64,000 bases of DNA, taken from NCBI GenBank assembly GCA_023091665.1, contig JALJCQ010000008.1, forward strand, positions 1,302,001-1,366,000, in the 5' to 3' direction. The notes under the pieces were generated by a model. It saw only the letters and a program-made list of their open reading frames with translations, was not told where the DNA came from and ran no database searches. Shown here piece by piece: positions 20,867 to 31,193 of this stretch. The position numbers and the translations under genes are program-made. The stretch's first letter is position 1. Every line of letters starts with the position of its first letter. The stretch comes from Pythium myriotylum (lineage: Eukaryota; Oomycota; Peronosporomycetes; Pythiales; Pythiaceae).

Positions 20867-23800
20867 TTACAACCATTTCCACTCGGGACTCTCGCGTGTG
20901 ATCCCGTCCATGAATTCGTCGAACGTCTTATTGGCAGCCTTCGCCAGCTTCGCGAGCTTGCGGATCTCCTGCTTCGAAAGCGGGCGAAGCGTCTTCGGGT
21001 TCGTCAGCTTGGTGCGCTTCATGTCGTCGTTGTACGAGCCCGTTTTCTTCTTATCTTCTTCGGGCTCCTCCTCCAACACCTTGCGGCCGCCACCAGCTCG
21101 GTACTCCGTTTCTTGAGCCTCACCAATGACGCGCACACGGCCAGACTCGACCAGCCACTTCTCGGTACAGAGTGAGTTGTAGAATTCCTCGCTGTGCGAG
21201 ATCATGATGACGCCACCAGCGAACTCACGGATACCGTCGGCCAGGGCTCCGAGCGCGGCGCGATCCAGGTAGTTGGTCGGCTCATCCAACACGAGCAAGT
21301 GAGGGCGGTTCCACATGGCCGCGGCGATCACGAGCTTGACCTTCTGACCACCCGAGAGGCCGCGGATCTTGCCGTGGGTACCGAACTCCGCCGAAAGGTT
21401 GAAGTCATCAAGATGTCGCTGGATCTCGCGTGTCGTCAGCGGCCGCAAGTCAAGTCCGGCTGCGAGCGTTGCCTGTCGTGTGTCCTCAGCCTCAGCGAGC
21501 TTTCCCAGACCCATCTCCTGGAGCTGCTCGAGCGTGTACAGCTTGTTGTACTTCTCGGTCATGCCCACGAGTTTAGCCTCGTACACGAACGTGCCACGCT
21601 TCCCCTTGGTGCGCGACACGATCTTCTCAATCTGCCCCTGCTTCTGTCCAGCAAGAGCCTTCTCTTCCTCGGTCTGCTTGAGGTTGACACGAGAGTGGAG
21701 CTCGCGGTCGATACCGTTCTCGCCGCCGAAACGCCACTGGAAGTACTCGACGGGCGAGCTGTCGAGGTGCTGCTCCACGTGGTGGAACGAGTGCTGCGCC
21801 ACGTACGCCAAGCGCACACTGTGGTGCTTCCAGAACTCGCCCGAGTCAGGTGCGGTCTCCTGGACGATCATCTTGATGAGCGTCGACTTACCAGCGCCGT
21901 TGGCACCGATCACGGCAACGCGCGACGCAAGGCAGAGCTTAATCGAGACATTGGTGAGCTGCGGCTTGTCGGCACCAGGGTACGTGAACGAGCAGTTGTC
22001 GAGCGTGAGGATGCGGCGCGTCGTGGAGGTAATACCCTCAAGGCGACCGGGTTGTGGCAGCTTGAAGACCGTGTCGGTCGACTTAAGCTCGTAGTAGTGC
22101 TTGGCCTCCGGGTGGAGCTCAACGAAGTGGGACAGCGAACCCGGATAGAGTACGAGTTTCTTGGACTCGTAGTGGAGCACGTCCGTGCACACGGCGTCGA
22201 GGAAACCCGTGTCGTGGGACACGAGCAGCACGGTCATCGACTCGAGCGAGTTGAGGTACTCGACGAGCCAGGCGACGGCGTGGACGTCCAAGTGGTTGGT
22301 CGGTTCGTCAAGCAGCAGCACGTCGGCGTAGTAGAGCATAGCGCGAGCAATCGCGAGCTTCATGCGCCAACCGCCCGAGAGCGATTCGATGTCGCCCTCA
22401 AGCATGGCCTCGGTGAAGCCGATGTCGAGCAGCGTCTTGCGCACGAGGTCGACGCCAGCGTGCGCAAGCTCCGGCGCCTTGACCATCGACTCGAGCAGAG
22501 TGCCCTGGCTCTCCACGATGTCTTCGTGCTGCACATACACGGTGCGCAGATCCTCCGGCAGGCCATCAATCGCGCGCGACGAGAGGTTGCGCATGAGCGT
22601 GGTCTTGCCGACGCCGTTCTTGCCCACGAGTCCGTAGCGGTGGCCTCGCGTGAGGCGCAGGCGCGCGTTGCGGAGCAGGATCTTGCCGCCGTAGGCGAGC
22701 GAGAAGTCGAGATCGCAGACGTCGTTCGGGTCGGTCGACTTTTCGCGGTCGCCGCCGAGTCCGCCGCCGGCAGCGCGCAGGGCCTCGCAGACGCGGTCGG
22801 CGTCCGAGTCTTTCATGTGCGGCAGCAGGTACGGCAGCACGACCGTGCGCCACTCGGAGCCGCGGTTGTCCATGGCGAGCTCGGCGCAGACGTCCGAGAC
22901 GTACTCGAGCGCAAAGTCGTCGAGGCTCGGGTGCGTCGCGCGGTCGAGCGCCGAGTTGAAGCCCTTGAGCAGGTTGGCCTGGAGCGCCTTGCGGATCTCG
23001 ATCGGGTCGTCCTCGAGGTCGATCTCGCCGCCGGCCGCGCGCACGAGGTGCTCGCGCGCGTCCTTGGCGGTCTGCACGACTTCTTCGTCGATCACGCGCT
23101 CGATCGCGGTCTCGAGCTGCGGCAGCAGCAGCGGCACGAAGTGGAGCACGTCGGACGGGCGCGTGACGAGGCGGCACATCGAGTCGATGATGGCCGAGGC
23201 CTTTCGCTTGAGCGACGAGCTGTGGATGGAGGTGTCGCGCAGCGCCTTGTGGAGCAGCGGCGCGATGAGCGAGAGCGTGGGCGCGTCGACGTTGGAGGCG
23301 AACGTGGTCGCGAGCAGCGCGTCGATGGCCTTGATGGTCTGCTCGGGCTTGGCGATGACCTCGACGAGCATGGGCACGAGCGGCAGCACGTCGTCGTTGC
23401 TGATCTTGGAGCAGACGGTCGTGAGCGTGTCGATCGCGGCCTCTTGCACCTGCTTCTTGGTGTCCCAGACGTAGTTGGAGACCACGGGCATGATCTCGGG
23501 CAGACACGCGGCGACCTGCTCGCTGGCGTCGCGGCTGAAGCTCTTGAGCAGCTGGAGCGCGGCCACTTTGGCCTGCCACTGGCGCAGCTCGAGCGCGGCG
23601 AAGAGCTGCTTGAGCAGCGAGCGCGTCGCGAGCGGGTTGACGCGCGTGCGCACGGTCTCGGCGAGCGCCTGCGCGGCCTCTTTGACGCTGTTCTCGGCGT
23701 CGGCGTGGCGCGCGAGGATGGGCACGAGCAGTTCGACGAAGAGCGGCTCGACGGCCGAGCGCAGCGCGTCGCGCGCGCCGAGCGCCAGCAGCGAGCGCAG

Positions 23801-24250
23801 CGCGCCCTCGCGGAGCGCCGCGGCTTTGTCCACGAGGCAGTCTTTGAGCGCGTCGAGCACGAAGAGCGCGCCGTCGCTGGCGACGCCGAGCAGCTCGACG
23901 GCCGTGGCCACGTCGTCGGCGGCGACGCGGCGCGCGTGCGGCGAGGCGCCGGGCGCGTTCACGCGGTCGAGCAGCGTCGAGAGCGCGGCCACGAGCGCCG
24001 GGAGGTCGGCGTGCGCGCGCAGCGCGTCGCGCTGGGCGTCGGTGGCGAGCAGCGAGGGCACGTGGACGTCGGCGGCCGGCGGAGGCGGAGGCGTCGACGA
24101 CGCGGGCACGAAGGGGCGCGCGGTGGCGCTGACGCGTGGCGCGGGCGTGGGCGCGGGCGTCGGCGCGAAGGCCGAGGGCGCGGGGCGCGCGATGGCGGCG
24201 GCGAGCGCGGCGGCGGCGGCGGCGGCGCGTTCGCGTTGGGCCTTGCCCAT
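20867..24250 (-). CDS. Translation elongation factor 3 (eEF3-type ABC-F ATPase)
   Basis: Single exon, 1127 aa, ATG at 24250 in a CCACCATGG context. Domain order matches fungal eEF3: an Ala/Pro-rich N-terminus; HEAT repeats (residues about 70-430); a four-helix region; ABC1 with Walker A GKNGVGKTT, signature LSGGWRMKLAIARAML and Walker B LLLDEPTNHLD; ABC2 with GANGAGKST, a chromodomain-like insertion (KRGTFVYEAKLVGMTEKYNKLY), signature LSGGQKVKLVIAAAMW and LLVLDEPTNYLD; then a basic C-terminal tail with KTLRPLSKQEIRK. eEF3 releases E-site tRNA and is essential in fungi; homologues are known from oomycetes and some algae. Both ATPase sites look intact. It is about as long as yeast eEF3 (1044 aa) plus the extended N-terminus. 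Confidence 0.95.
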   Translation of the reverse strand: MGKAQRERAAAAAAALAAAIARPAPSAFAPTPAPTPAPRVSATARPFVPASSTPPPPPAADVHVPSLLATDAQRDALRAHADLPALVAALSTLLDRVNAPGASPHARRVAADDVATAVELLGVASDGALFVLDALKDCLVDKAAALREGALRSLLALGARDALRSAVEPLFVELLVPILARHADAENSVKEAAQALAETVRTRVNPLATRSLLKQLFAALELRQWQAKVAALQLLKSFSRDASEQVAACLPEIMPVVSNYVWDTKKQVQEAAIDTLTTVCSKISNDDVLPLVPMLVEVIAKPEQTIKAIDALLATTFASNVDAPTLSLIAPLLHKALRDTSIHSSSLKRKASAIIDSMCRLVTRPSDVLHFVPLLLPQLETAIERVIDEEVVQTAKDAREHLVRAAGGEIDLEDDPIEIRKALQANLLKGFNSALDRATHPSLDDFALEYVSDVCAELAMDNRGSEWRTVVLPYLLPHMKDSDADRVCEALRAAGGGLGGDREKSTDPNDVCDLDFSLAYGGKILLRNARLRLTRGHRYGLVGKNGVGKTTLMRNLSSRAIDGLPEDLRTVYVQHEDIVESQGTLLESMVKAPELAHAGVDLVRKTLLDIGFTEAMLEGDIESLSGGWRMKLAIARAMLYYADVLLLDEPTNHLDVHAVAWLVEYLNSLESMTVLLVSHDTGFLDAVCTDVLHYESKKLVLYPGSLSHFVELHPEAKHYYELKSTDTVFKLPQPGRLEGITSTTRRILTLDNCSFTYPGADKPQLTNVSIKLCLASRVAVIGANGAGKSTLIKMIVQETAPDSGEFWKHHSVRLAYVAQHSFHHVEQHLDSSPVEYFQWRFGGENGIDRELHSRVNLKQTEEEKALAGQKQGQIEKIVSRTKGKRGTFVYEAKLVGMTEKYNKLYTLEQLQEMGLGKLAEAEDTRQATLAAGLDLRPLTTREIQRHLDDFNLSAEFGTHGKIRGLSGGQKVKLVIAAAMWNRPHLLVLDEPTNYLDRAALGALADGIREFAGGVIMISHSEEFYNSLCTEKWLVESGRVRVIGEAQETEYRAGGGRKVLEEEPEEDKKKTGSYNDDMKRTKLTNPKTLRPLSKQEIRKLAKLAKAANKTFDEFMDGITRESPEWKWL

Positions 24251-24460
24251 GGTGGTCGAGGAGGAGGAAGCGCGAGTGGGCGCGCCAACGTTGGCGTGGG
24301 CGCAGAGAGACAGCGCCAACGGTTGGAAGTGAGTACGTCAGCGGAGGGAGGCGGCGGGGCGACGCCGACGGAAGGGGATCTATATGCTATAGCGGGGGGT
24401 TGGATGCTATAGTAGAGGGGAAAGCTGCGACGTGTGAGCGCTGACTCGGTATGGGAGAGT

Positions 24461-25126
24461 TCAGTCGCGCCTGCTCTCGTCGAGGGCGAGGCAGACGAGC
24501 GCCACGAGCGCGCTGTCCACGTTCGGCGCGGTCTCCACGGCGTAGTCCTGCTTGCCCAGCACGAGGTTCCGCGCCGTCGCCGTCGGGCGGTAGACGCGCG
24601 CGATCGCGAACCTGCGGACCGAGCGCTCGACGCGAAGAACCGCCGACCGGGCGCGCCAGTCGCCGTCGACGCTCAGGCGACACGACTCGCCCGTCGCGAC
24701 GTTCCGGAACTGGCACTCGAGCACGGTCGAGAACGCGAGCTTGGCCTTGACCGTGAACGCCACGCCGGCGCCAGAGACGTGGAACGTCGGCAGGAAACTC
24801 ACGAGTTCGTTGCGCATGACGGCCACCGTCTGGTTGCGCGCATCCAGCAGCGTCTTGCGATCGCGCAGGGAGAACGCCGAGCCGTCGACGCGGAACTTGA
24901 CTTGTCCCGACTGCAGATCGCGGATCGTAAAGTCATCGCCTGAGAGCGAGAACACTTTCTCTCTCAGGTGCAACGTGGTGACGTGGTGGCTGCAGTACTT
25001 GGCACTGAGCGCAGCAATGGGTCGGGCGCTGACAGCGACAGCTCGTTGTTGGTGGGTCCGAGAACGACTCTGCGGATGGTACTGGCGCGAGCGACTTGGC
25101 CGTTGCGTAGAAGTCGTGCATCCCAT
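24461..25126 (-). CDS. LURP-one-related (LOR/tubby-like fold) protein, possibly N-myristoylated
   Basis: Single exon, 221 aa. It begins MGCTTSTQ, a good N-myristoylation plus palmitoylation signal, followed by a basic segment, then a LOR domain: LREKVFSLSGDDFTIRDLQS, then FRVDGSAFSLRDRKTLLDAR (the classic strand-turn motif), then alternating strands to a hydrophobic C-terminal helix (VDSALVALVCLALDE) that would fill the barrel as in tubby and scramblase folds. LOR proteins are linked to membranes and defence in plants; their function in oomycetes is unknown to me. The membrane anchor is inferred only from the N-terminal motif. Confidence 0.8.
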   Translation of the reverse strand: MGCTTSTQRPSRSRQYHPQSRSRTHQQRAVAVSARPIAALSAKYCSHHVTTLHLREKVFSLSGDDFTIRDLQSGQVKFRVDGSAFSLRDRKTLLDARNQTVAVMRNELVSFLPTFHVSGAGVAFTVKAKLAFSTVLECQFRNVATGESCRLSVDGDWRARSAVLRVERSVRRFAIARVYRPTATARNLVLGKQDYAVETAPNVDSALVALVCLALDESRRD

Positions 25127-25537
25127 GCTGTTTGGAGTGTTTAATCAATAAGAGATTGACGAATGACCGCTAGAGGAGCATCGGGAGCTAATACAATCTC
25201 ATCAGGCATTTCCATACAGACTCTGTGCGCCCAGTTCGTATCTGCAGACCTCTATCATTTGATGAGGGAATCATGTCGAGTGGGTACATTCGCACATGGA
25301 CCCTCCGAATGACCTTCGAAAGATGATATCATTTTGGATCAAAATTATGTGGGTGGCGCAAGTGTCCAACGGAAGTGCTCTCCATCTCTACGACGTCTTA
25401 CTTTCGTCATCACCACCGAGTCGTGCGTTTCTATCACAATGGAAGGCGAATTGACAATGGCTCCTTATCCATATGCACATACAGAAGGATCACAAACCAA
25501 TATTCTTCCCCACTGAATATGAACTGGTTCGATCCCG
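25127..25537. other. Intergenic, nothing recognised
   Basis: AT-richer spacer upstream of the LOR gene and downstream of the first multi-pass membrane gene. No ORF, RNA or repeat that I can support. Confidence 0.5.
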
Positions 25538-27185
25538 TCAATGGGACCTGAACGTGATGAGACTGGCGATGCAGAGGCCACCTGCATGGGCTGAAATCAC
25601 GACGATGACCCAGCGCATAAAGTTGTCTCGGTCCTCACGCAGCGTCTCGACCAGGGGAATCCCCGCACGAATCTCGACCGCTGTCGCAATCGTGTCTGTT
25701 ACAACTTCAAACGCGACCTGTGTCCCCCATGCCGATAACTGCTCCACATACAAGCCCAGAGCTGTCGTCGCTCGAGCTGCCGGCATGTCGATCGACTCGT
25801 TCCACTGGAGTACGAGCATGAAGATGGAGACGAGGCCGATGCTACAGTACTCCGATGCCATTTCCGCATAGATCTCAATGGCGCACACACGTAAGTGGTG
25901 ATCCCTCCATTTCGCGTGGCTGGCGTCTAGTTTAGAGAGTAGATCTTGCAACTCTTGCGGATTTGCCTTCGGGTCCGTTCTTGCATCATCGATGGCTCGC
26001 TGCTTCCGAGCCTCTAGCCTGCTCTTGGCCATTCGGACCAACGTCATCTCGATGGCAACTATCACACCTCGGACTAGTATCTCCATCACGTTCACCAAGG
26101 CAGAGGATTGGTAGATCGCGATAGACCCGGCGCTCGCTTTTCGCACGGCCATACGCATCTGGATCTCGACGTGCATGATTGAGCCTACGAGCATGGAGAA
26201 CGTGTTGCGCAGGTTTGGCTTCTGATTTCGAAGAACAGACGACTTCACCATCATCGGAAGAGCAATCTTCACGAAAGTCATAGCCACGCAGAAACGGAAA
26301 TATGAGTGTGGGGTGTGCAGTTCAAACTTCCGCGCGAGCAGGATGCACTCCGCCGCAACAATCGAGACACCGGCTGTAGGCAAAACTACGCAAGACAATT
26401 TCGCTGCTGTTCGTTTCCATGCTGCTGCGACTCGAATTGACGATCGCTGGTGTTGTAAGGGTGGCACTGGATGAACAGTAGCGATAGAAGCAGCCTGCGA
26501 GTTGCGCCGTATAGCCGATCGCCGGACTATGTGAACAGCTTTCATAAATGTCAGAACCAACGCCGATATAACTCCAATAAGGCCAATAATGCTGTGGATG
26601 TTGTAGTCAATAACAGGAACTCGAAGATGAATCAATACTGCTGTAGACACGACTGCAAGCATGGAGTTTGCGAGAATATACTTTCGAGATAGTCGGACCG
26701 TGAGCCAGAAGCAGCTCCATACAGAGCGCTGAGGAACTGGTCCGTTCGGTCGACCTCGGAATACGAATGACACAAGCAAGTCAGATGCGAGCCCACCGAA
26801 GAATGTGCAGTTCCACACCATGCACAGGGTGAAAGCCTCAACACTGGATTTGGTTGACGTATTAGCAAATGGATTTCCCCATCCGTACATTCCGGCGACC
26901 GCAAATGCAACGGCGTTGCTAAAAAGACTCGAGATGGCAAGTTCTTGAGCGATCAAAAGACCCGGGAAACGCATGATAACTTTCTCCATACGACTTTGCC
27001 CCCGGATCTGAGGTGAAATCTGACCGAGATGTCGTTTAGATGGGAGGAGCATCAGCATCCGACAGAAGATGTAGACTGCTTTGTTGTCCTCTTCTCTCAA
27101 TTTCTCGTCTCGACGAGTTTGCGGTACTAACGAACGTGCTGAGGTGGGCCAGATATAGCAATTGCGTATTCTGAATCGTCGACAT
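25538..27185 (-). CDS. Multi-pass membrane protein, copy 1 (oomycete-type family of unknown function)
   Basis: The main exon is open from 27007 to 25538 and encodes about 490 residues with roughly eight hydrophobic spans. The N-terminal half has GLLIAQELAISSLFSNAVAFAV, YGWGNPFAN and SFVFRGRP. The central linker is basic. The C-terminal half has SMLVGSIMHVEIQMRMAVRK, a charged helix, HLRVCAIEIYAEMASEYCSI and YVEQLSAWGTQVAFEVVTD. A likely first exon (27185-27132, ATG in ACCATGTC) joins across a 124-nt intron (GTTAGT...CTCAG, phase 0) to give 507 aa; otherwise translation would begin at an internal Met near 26992. A paralogue lies 1.5 kb upstream in the same orientation. No known transporter or enzyme motif is seen. 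Confidence 0.7.
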
Positions 27186-28672
27186 GGTTATGATGAGTCT
27201 GACCCGACCTAGAATGTCTTGCCAACACCCAACTGCGGCTCTCCAGATGCGCCATAAATCATAACTCGTCTCTGCATCGCAAAATATGGGAGAGAAAAGG
27301 AATCGTTGATTGTGTTGGACACAACTTCGAGTCCCAAATGCCGTGTCTGCAGCGGCTCAAAACTCCAGTCCATAATGGGCGTCACTTGCGTCACACGTCG
27401 ATGGGATCTGTTCACTGGAGCTGAAAGTGGACGTAAGACCAATTTTGCTGCACAACTATATTTTTGTGCGGCGTCACTCGCAAGCAACTCGTTGATGGGA
27501 TCAGTTCTCTTCTTTTGCGCGTGGTCATCAATGTGTGAAGTTGGCCGCGTGGGTGGCTGACGAAATTCGCACCATTCCGGTCTTCGTTCACTTGCAGGGC
27601 TTGACGACACCGTCAAGAAATTACCAGTGAAGAAGGTACAGTCATCAGTTGCCAGACCTCTTACCGAACCAGATTAAGAGGTGATTTTGCTCAGACCATC
27701 CGTGTTCAAACCTGCACGACGCTCTAGGACATGCCAGGCTCTCTAAACCGAGTCAAATGTAGAACCACTCGAACCACAGATGAAGTCACCAAAGACAGGA
27801 GTTCGCTTGGTACAAGCAATCCAAGGAATTAAGAGTCGTTGATGGATCGCGGCTGAGCCTTTAGCGTAGCAGTATTTTCGATCAACATAATTTCGATGGT
27901 GACTGCAAACTTCGGACTGGTGTGTTCGCCGTGATGACCTAGGCAAGAATTTGTTGATTACAATGGATCGTAAGCAAGCTCTCCGCACGGTCACCCGACT
28001 TGCATGATTGGGAATGGCGAAAGCGTGTTGAGGCTAATCATTTATACTTCACTATAATCAGAAACAACTTCATCCACTCTCGCCTTCCGTAAGTGATAAG
28101 GAGCGAAATGAACCCGCCTGGTTCATCGATAAGTGTCCTAAGGACATTTTACCGTACTTTCAGCATACCGGCAATGCCATCTAGCAATCATTATTCTTGC
28201 TCTAAAGACGGAAAGATCTTGACCAACGGCATCGCCGACGATGCGAGAATAGGATAATACCCTCATTGAACTTGATCACAAGAAATTGAGCTGGATGCCA
28301 CCGATATGACCGACTTACTTCAGTATGTGACGTGAAGGTGGGCTACTCGATCGTGATCCAGAGGCAGCTCCAAGTAAAATGCTGAACGAGCAAGCTCCTA
28401 CACGGCGAAAATTAAGATACCATCAGCAGATTAGACACGCGAAGAGGAGCAAAATGAACTCGCCCAGTTGATCGAGCAGTCGACCAGCCCTTGAAGTTGA
28501 GCCGCTCGAAAAATATCCCGCATGAGAACAGCTCGACATTTCCAGACCCGAGTTCGCAAGTTCTCGGTCAGCCACGAGACTCGATCGATTTCACCATGTG
28601 TGCCTGGTTGTCGATCTATTCGGTATCAGCCCCGACGTCGACGTGTAGGTAGCATTGAAGTAGTTGAACGTC
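27186..28672. other. Spacer between membrane paralogues, containing decayed sequence
   Basis: Frames such as 27209-27616 (minus) and 27743-27994 (minus) show no domain. Two related stretches near 28096 and 28445 (about 35 bases, reading like a short charged helix when translated) suggest remnants of a repeated unit. The rest is AT-rich without structure that I can name. Confidence 0.35.
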
Positions 28673-30159
28673 TCACAGCTTCTGAGCAAATGTGATTAGG
28701 CTCGCCAGGCACACGCCACTCGCATGCACTGTAATCACAGGGATTGCCCATCGCATGAAGTGGCCATGATCGTCGCGTAATATCTCCAAGATTGGGATCC
28801 CTGCACGAATTTCGATGGCCGTCGCAATCGCGTCGGTCACAATCTCAAATGCGACCTGCGTCCCCCATGCTGATAGCTGCTCCAAACACAGATCTATGAC
28901 AGAAGTCGCGCGTGATGTGGGCAAGTCTATGGAGTCGTTCCACTGCAGCACGAGCATGAAGATGGAGACGAGACCAATGCTGCAATACTCTGACGCCATC
29001 TCGGCCAGCACTTCGATTGCGCACACCCGCAAATGCTCCTCTTTCCAATATTCGTACTGAGCATCTAGCTCGGCGAGAGCGGTCATCATCTTCGCTCGAT
29101 CGCGATCCGTGGCTTTCTTTGCAGCTTCTTTTTCTTTAGTCTTCTGGGCTTCTACCTTACGCTTCTTGTGCCGCACCAGCATGAAGTCGAGGGCGACCGT
29201 GGCGATACGGATCGTGACCTCGAGCGCATTGATCATGGCGCTGGATTTGTATATGTTGAGCGACTGCGTCCGTTGACTCACTCTTCGTAAGGCCATTCTC
29301 ATCTGGATTTCAACGTGTATCACCGACCCGACAAGCATGAAGAACATGTCGCGGAGATTTCGCACTCGTTTGCGGAGGATGAAGGACTTGGTCATCGCCG
29401 GAAGCGCCGTCTTGAGGAGCGTGCTGCTCGCACAAAAGACGAGATACGATCGTGGTGTGTCAATCTCGTAGTGACGAGCAAGCGCAACGTACTGGACGGC
29501 GACGATTGATGCGCCAGCGGCAGGTAGCACGACAGCCAGGAGCTTGCCGACTCCTCGTGACAGCATCCGGTCAAACGTCGAAACGCGTTGCACGTGGCCG
29601 GAGCAGGTCCTGGATCGACAGCAACGCGGACAACGCGTATCTTACCGATCTGGAGTCGGTAGAGGCGGATGACTTTGCCCAGCATGCGCACGACGCAGGA
29701 CACAGTTGCGACGAAGCACACAATCAAGTGGACGTTGGTGTACACGACCGGCACACCGACGACCAGCAGCAGAAGCGTGATGGCCACGGCCAGCACCGTG
29801 GCAACCACCATGTCCCTCCACGAGAGCTGGAGCGTGAGCCAGATGCAGCTCCACGCGGATCGGCGGTTCGCCGAATCACTCGGTCGGCCGCGGAAGACGA
29901 AGGACAGCAGCGGAACCGCCGCGAGCGCGCCGAAGAACGTACAGTAGCCGACGACGACGAGCGTGAAGCCGGCGAGGCGAGTGGGCGAAGTGCTGTTGGC
30001 GAACGGGTTGACCCAGCCGTAGAAGCTGGCGACGGCGAACGCCGCGGCGTTGCTCATGAGGCTCGAGATGGCGAGCTCTCGCGCGATCGCGAACGCCGAG
30101 ACCGCGCCCGAGCGCACGGCGACGATGTCATGACGCGTGGGCGATCGAACGTCGGCCAT
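28673..30159 (-). CDS. Multi-pass membrane protein, copy 2, frameshifted
   Basis: Paralogue of the 25.5-kb gene, starting at ATG 30159 and collinear throughout: IARELAISSLMSNAAAFAV, YGWVNPFAN, LSFVFRGRP, then the second half with FFMLVGSVIHVEIQMRMALR, HLRVCAIEVLAEMASEYCSI and LEQLSAWGTQVAFEIVTD. The second half is more conserved between copies than the first. The two halves lie in different frames and switch at about 29590-29620, inside the basic linker, with no intron to explain it, so there is a one-base indel or a real break. Possible function: membrane transport or signalling, unsupported. The upstream 420 bp are shared with the divergent temptin-like gene. Confidence 0.7.
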
Positions 30160-30578
30160 TCGCGTCGGACGCCGTCGATTCGCGAGTGGTGTGGCGGGCG
30201 CCGGAAATAGCGAGCGCGGGCAGGCGGCATGGGCGATCTTGGTGATCTCGCAATTGAAAGCCCCCTAGTATTGAAATGGCTACAGGACACCTTCGTGCAA
30301 CCTTCCAAATGTTGAGTCGAGAACCGTGGTCCGCTGTCGTCGCATTGTAAAGCACCAACAAACATCGCCGATTGGTGGAAATCGCTTTTCACCCCCTACC
30401 CCTTGTTCCCCTTCGCGTCTCTTCCGTCGGTTCCAACATTCGGTTCGCGGCATGTTACGGAGAGCCACATGGTGGCCGTGCGTCTCAGTGGATATGTGAG
30501 CCCCTCGGAATCGCCAGTATTCGTCCAGGCGGAACGCAGAGACCGTTTTGTCATCTACTGGAAGCCCCCTCGCCCACC
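30160..30578. other. Divergent promoter region
   Basis: Lies between the starts of membrane copy 2 (leftward) and temptin-like 1 (rightward). No ORF with coding character. It should carry both promoters; I recognise no definite core element. Confidence 0.35.
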
Positions 30579-31193
30579 ATGCGCGTCGTCTCGCTCGCTC
30601 TCTCGGCCGCCGCCGCGCTGCTGCCCCACGCGCCGTCGGCCGACGCCTACGCCAAGTACGCGCTCAAACTGCCCAACGGCGACTCGGTGCCCGACGCGCC
30701 CAACATCGGACACGTCGACGCCGCCGGCATGGGCGGCCTCAGCGCCTTCGGCAAGGACTGGACCAAGCTCGGCAAGACCGGCTGGTCGGTCGCCTACTGC
30801 CAGGCCGACTCGGACGGCGACGGCTTCACGAACGGACAAGAACTCGGCGACCCGTGCTGCACGTGGACCGTCGAGAACCCGGGCACGCTCATCACGGAGG
30901 GCATCAGCCACCCGAGTGACAAGACCAAGACCCCGACCAACCCCAAGCTCCAGGAGAAGTGCGCCTCCGGAGGCGGAGCCGCGGCTGGCGGCGCCTCCAA
31001 CAGCACCGGAGGCGCCGCCGACGCAGGACCGGGCAAGGTGAACGCCGGCCCAGGAGGCACGCCCGAGGACGACGACGAAGACGACGAGGATGAGACCGAG
31101 ACGCTCAAGCCGGAGCCCAGCGCGGCGCTTCGATCTACGACGACGCTGGTCGTCTCGGCGGTGTCGGCGGTGGTCGCGGCGCTGCTGTTGTAG
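30579..31193 (+). CDS. Temptin-domain secreted protein 1, probable GPI anchor
   Basis: Single exon, 204 aa, ATG in CCACCATGC. A signal peptide (MRVVSLALSAAAALLPHAPSADA) is followed by a compact temptin domain: KLPNGDSVPDAPNIGHVDAAG, FGKDWTKLG, WSVAYCQADSDGDGFTNG, QELGDPCCTW. The DxDxDG loop is EF-hand-like and probably binds calcium; the cysteines match the temptin disulfide pattern. A Gly/Ala/Asp/Glu-rich linker with N-glycosylation sites leads to a C-terminal hydrophobic tail (TTLVVSAVSAVVAALLL) typical of GPI-anchored proteins. Temptin was first described as a secreted pheromone-complex protein in Aplysia; its role in oomycetes is unknown to me. A paralogue starts 1.07 kb downstream. Confidence 0.85.
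   Translation: MRVVSLALSAAAALLPHAPSADAYAKYALKLPNGDSVPDAPNIGHVDAAGMGGLSAFGKDWTKLGKTGWSVAYCQADSDGDGFTNGQELGDPCCTWTVENPGTLITEGISHPSDKTKTPTNPKLQEKCASGGGAAAGGASNSTGGAADAGPGKVNAGPGGTPEDDDEDDEDETETLKPEPSAALRSTTTLVVSAVSAVVAALLL

Noticed and set aside
21194..24412. 1072-codon plus-strand ORF antisense to eEF3
   Set aside because: Shadow of GC-rich coding on the opposite strand; repetitive Arg/Glu/Leu/Val composition, while eEF3 motifs are perfect on the minus strand.
29452..30210. 252-codon plus-strand ORF opposite membrane copy 2
   Set aside because: Arg/Glu/Asp-rich shadow; the minus strand encodes conserved membrane segments shared with copy 1.
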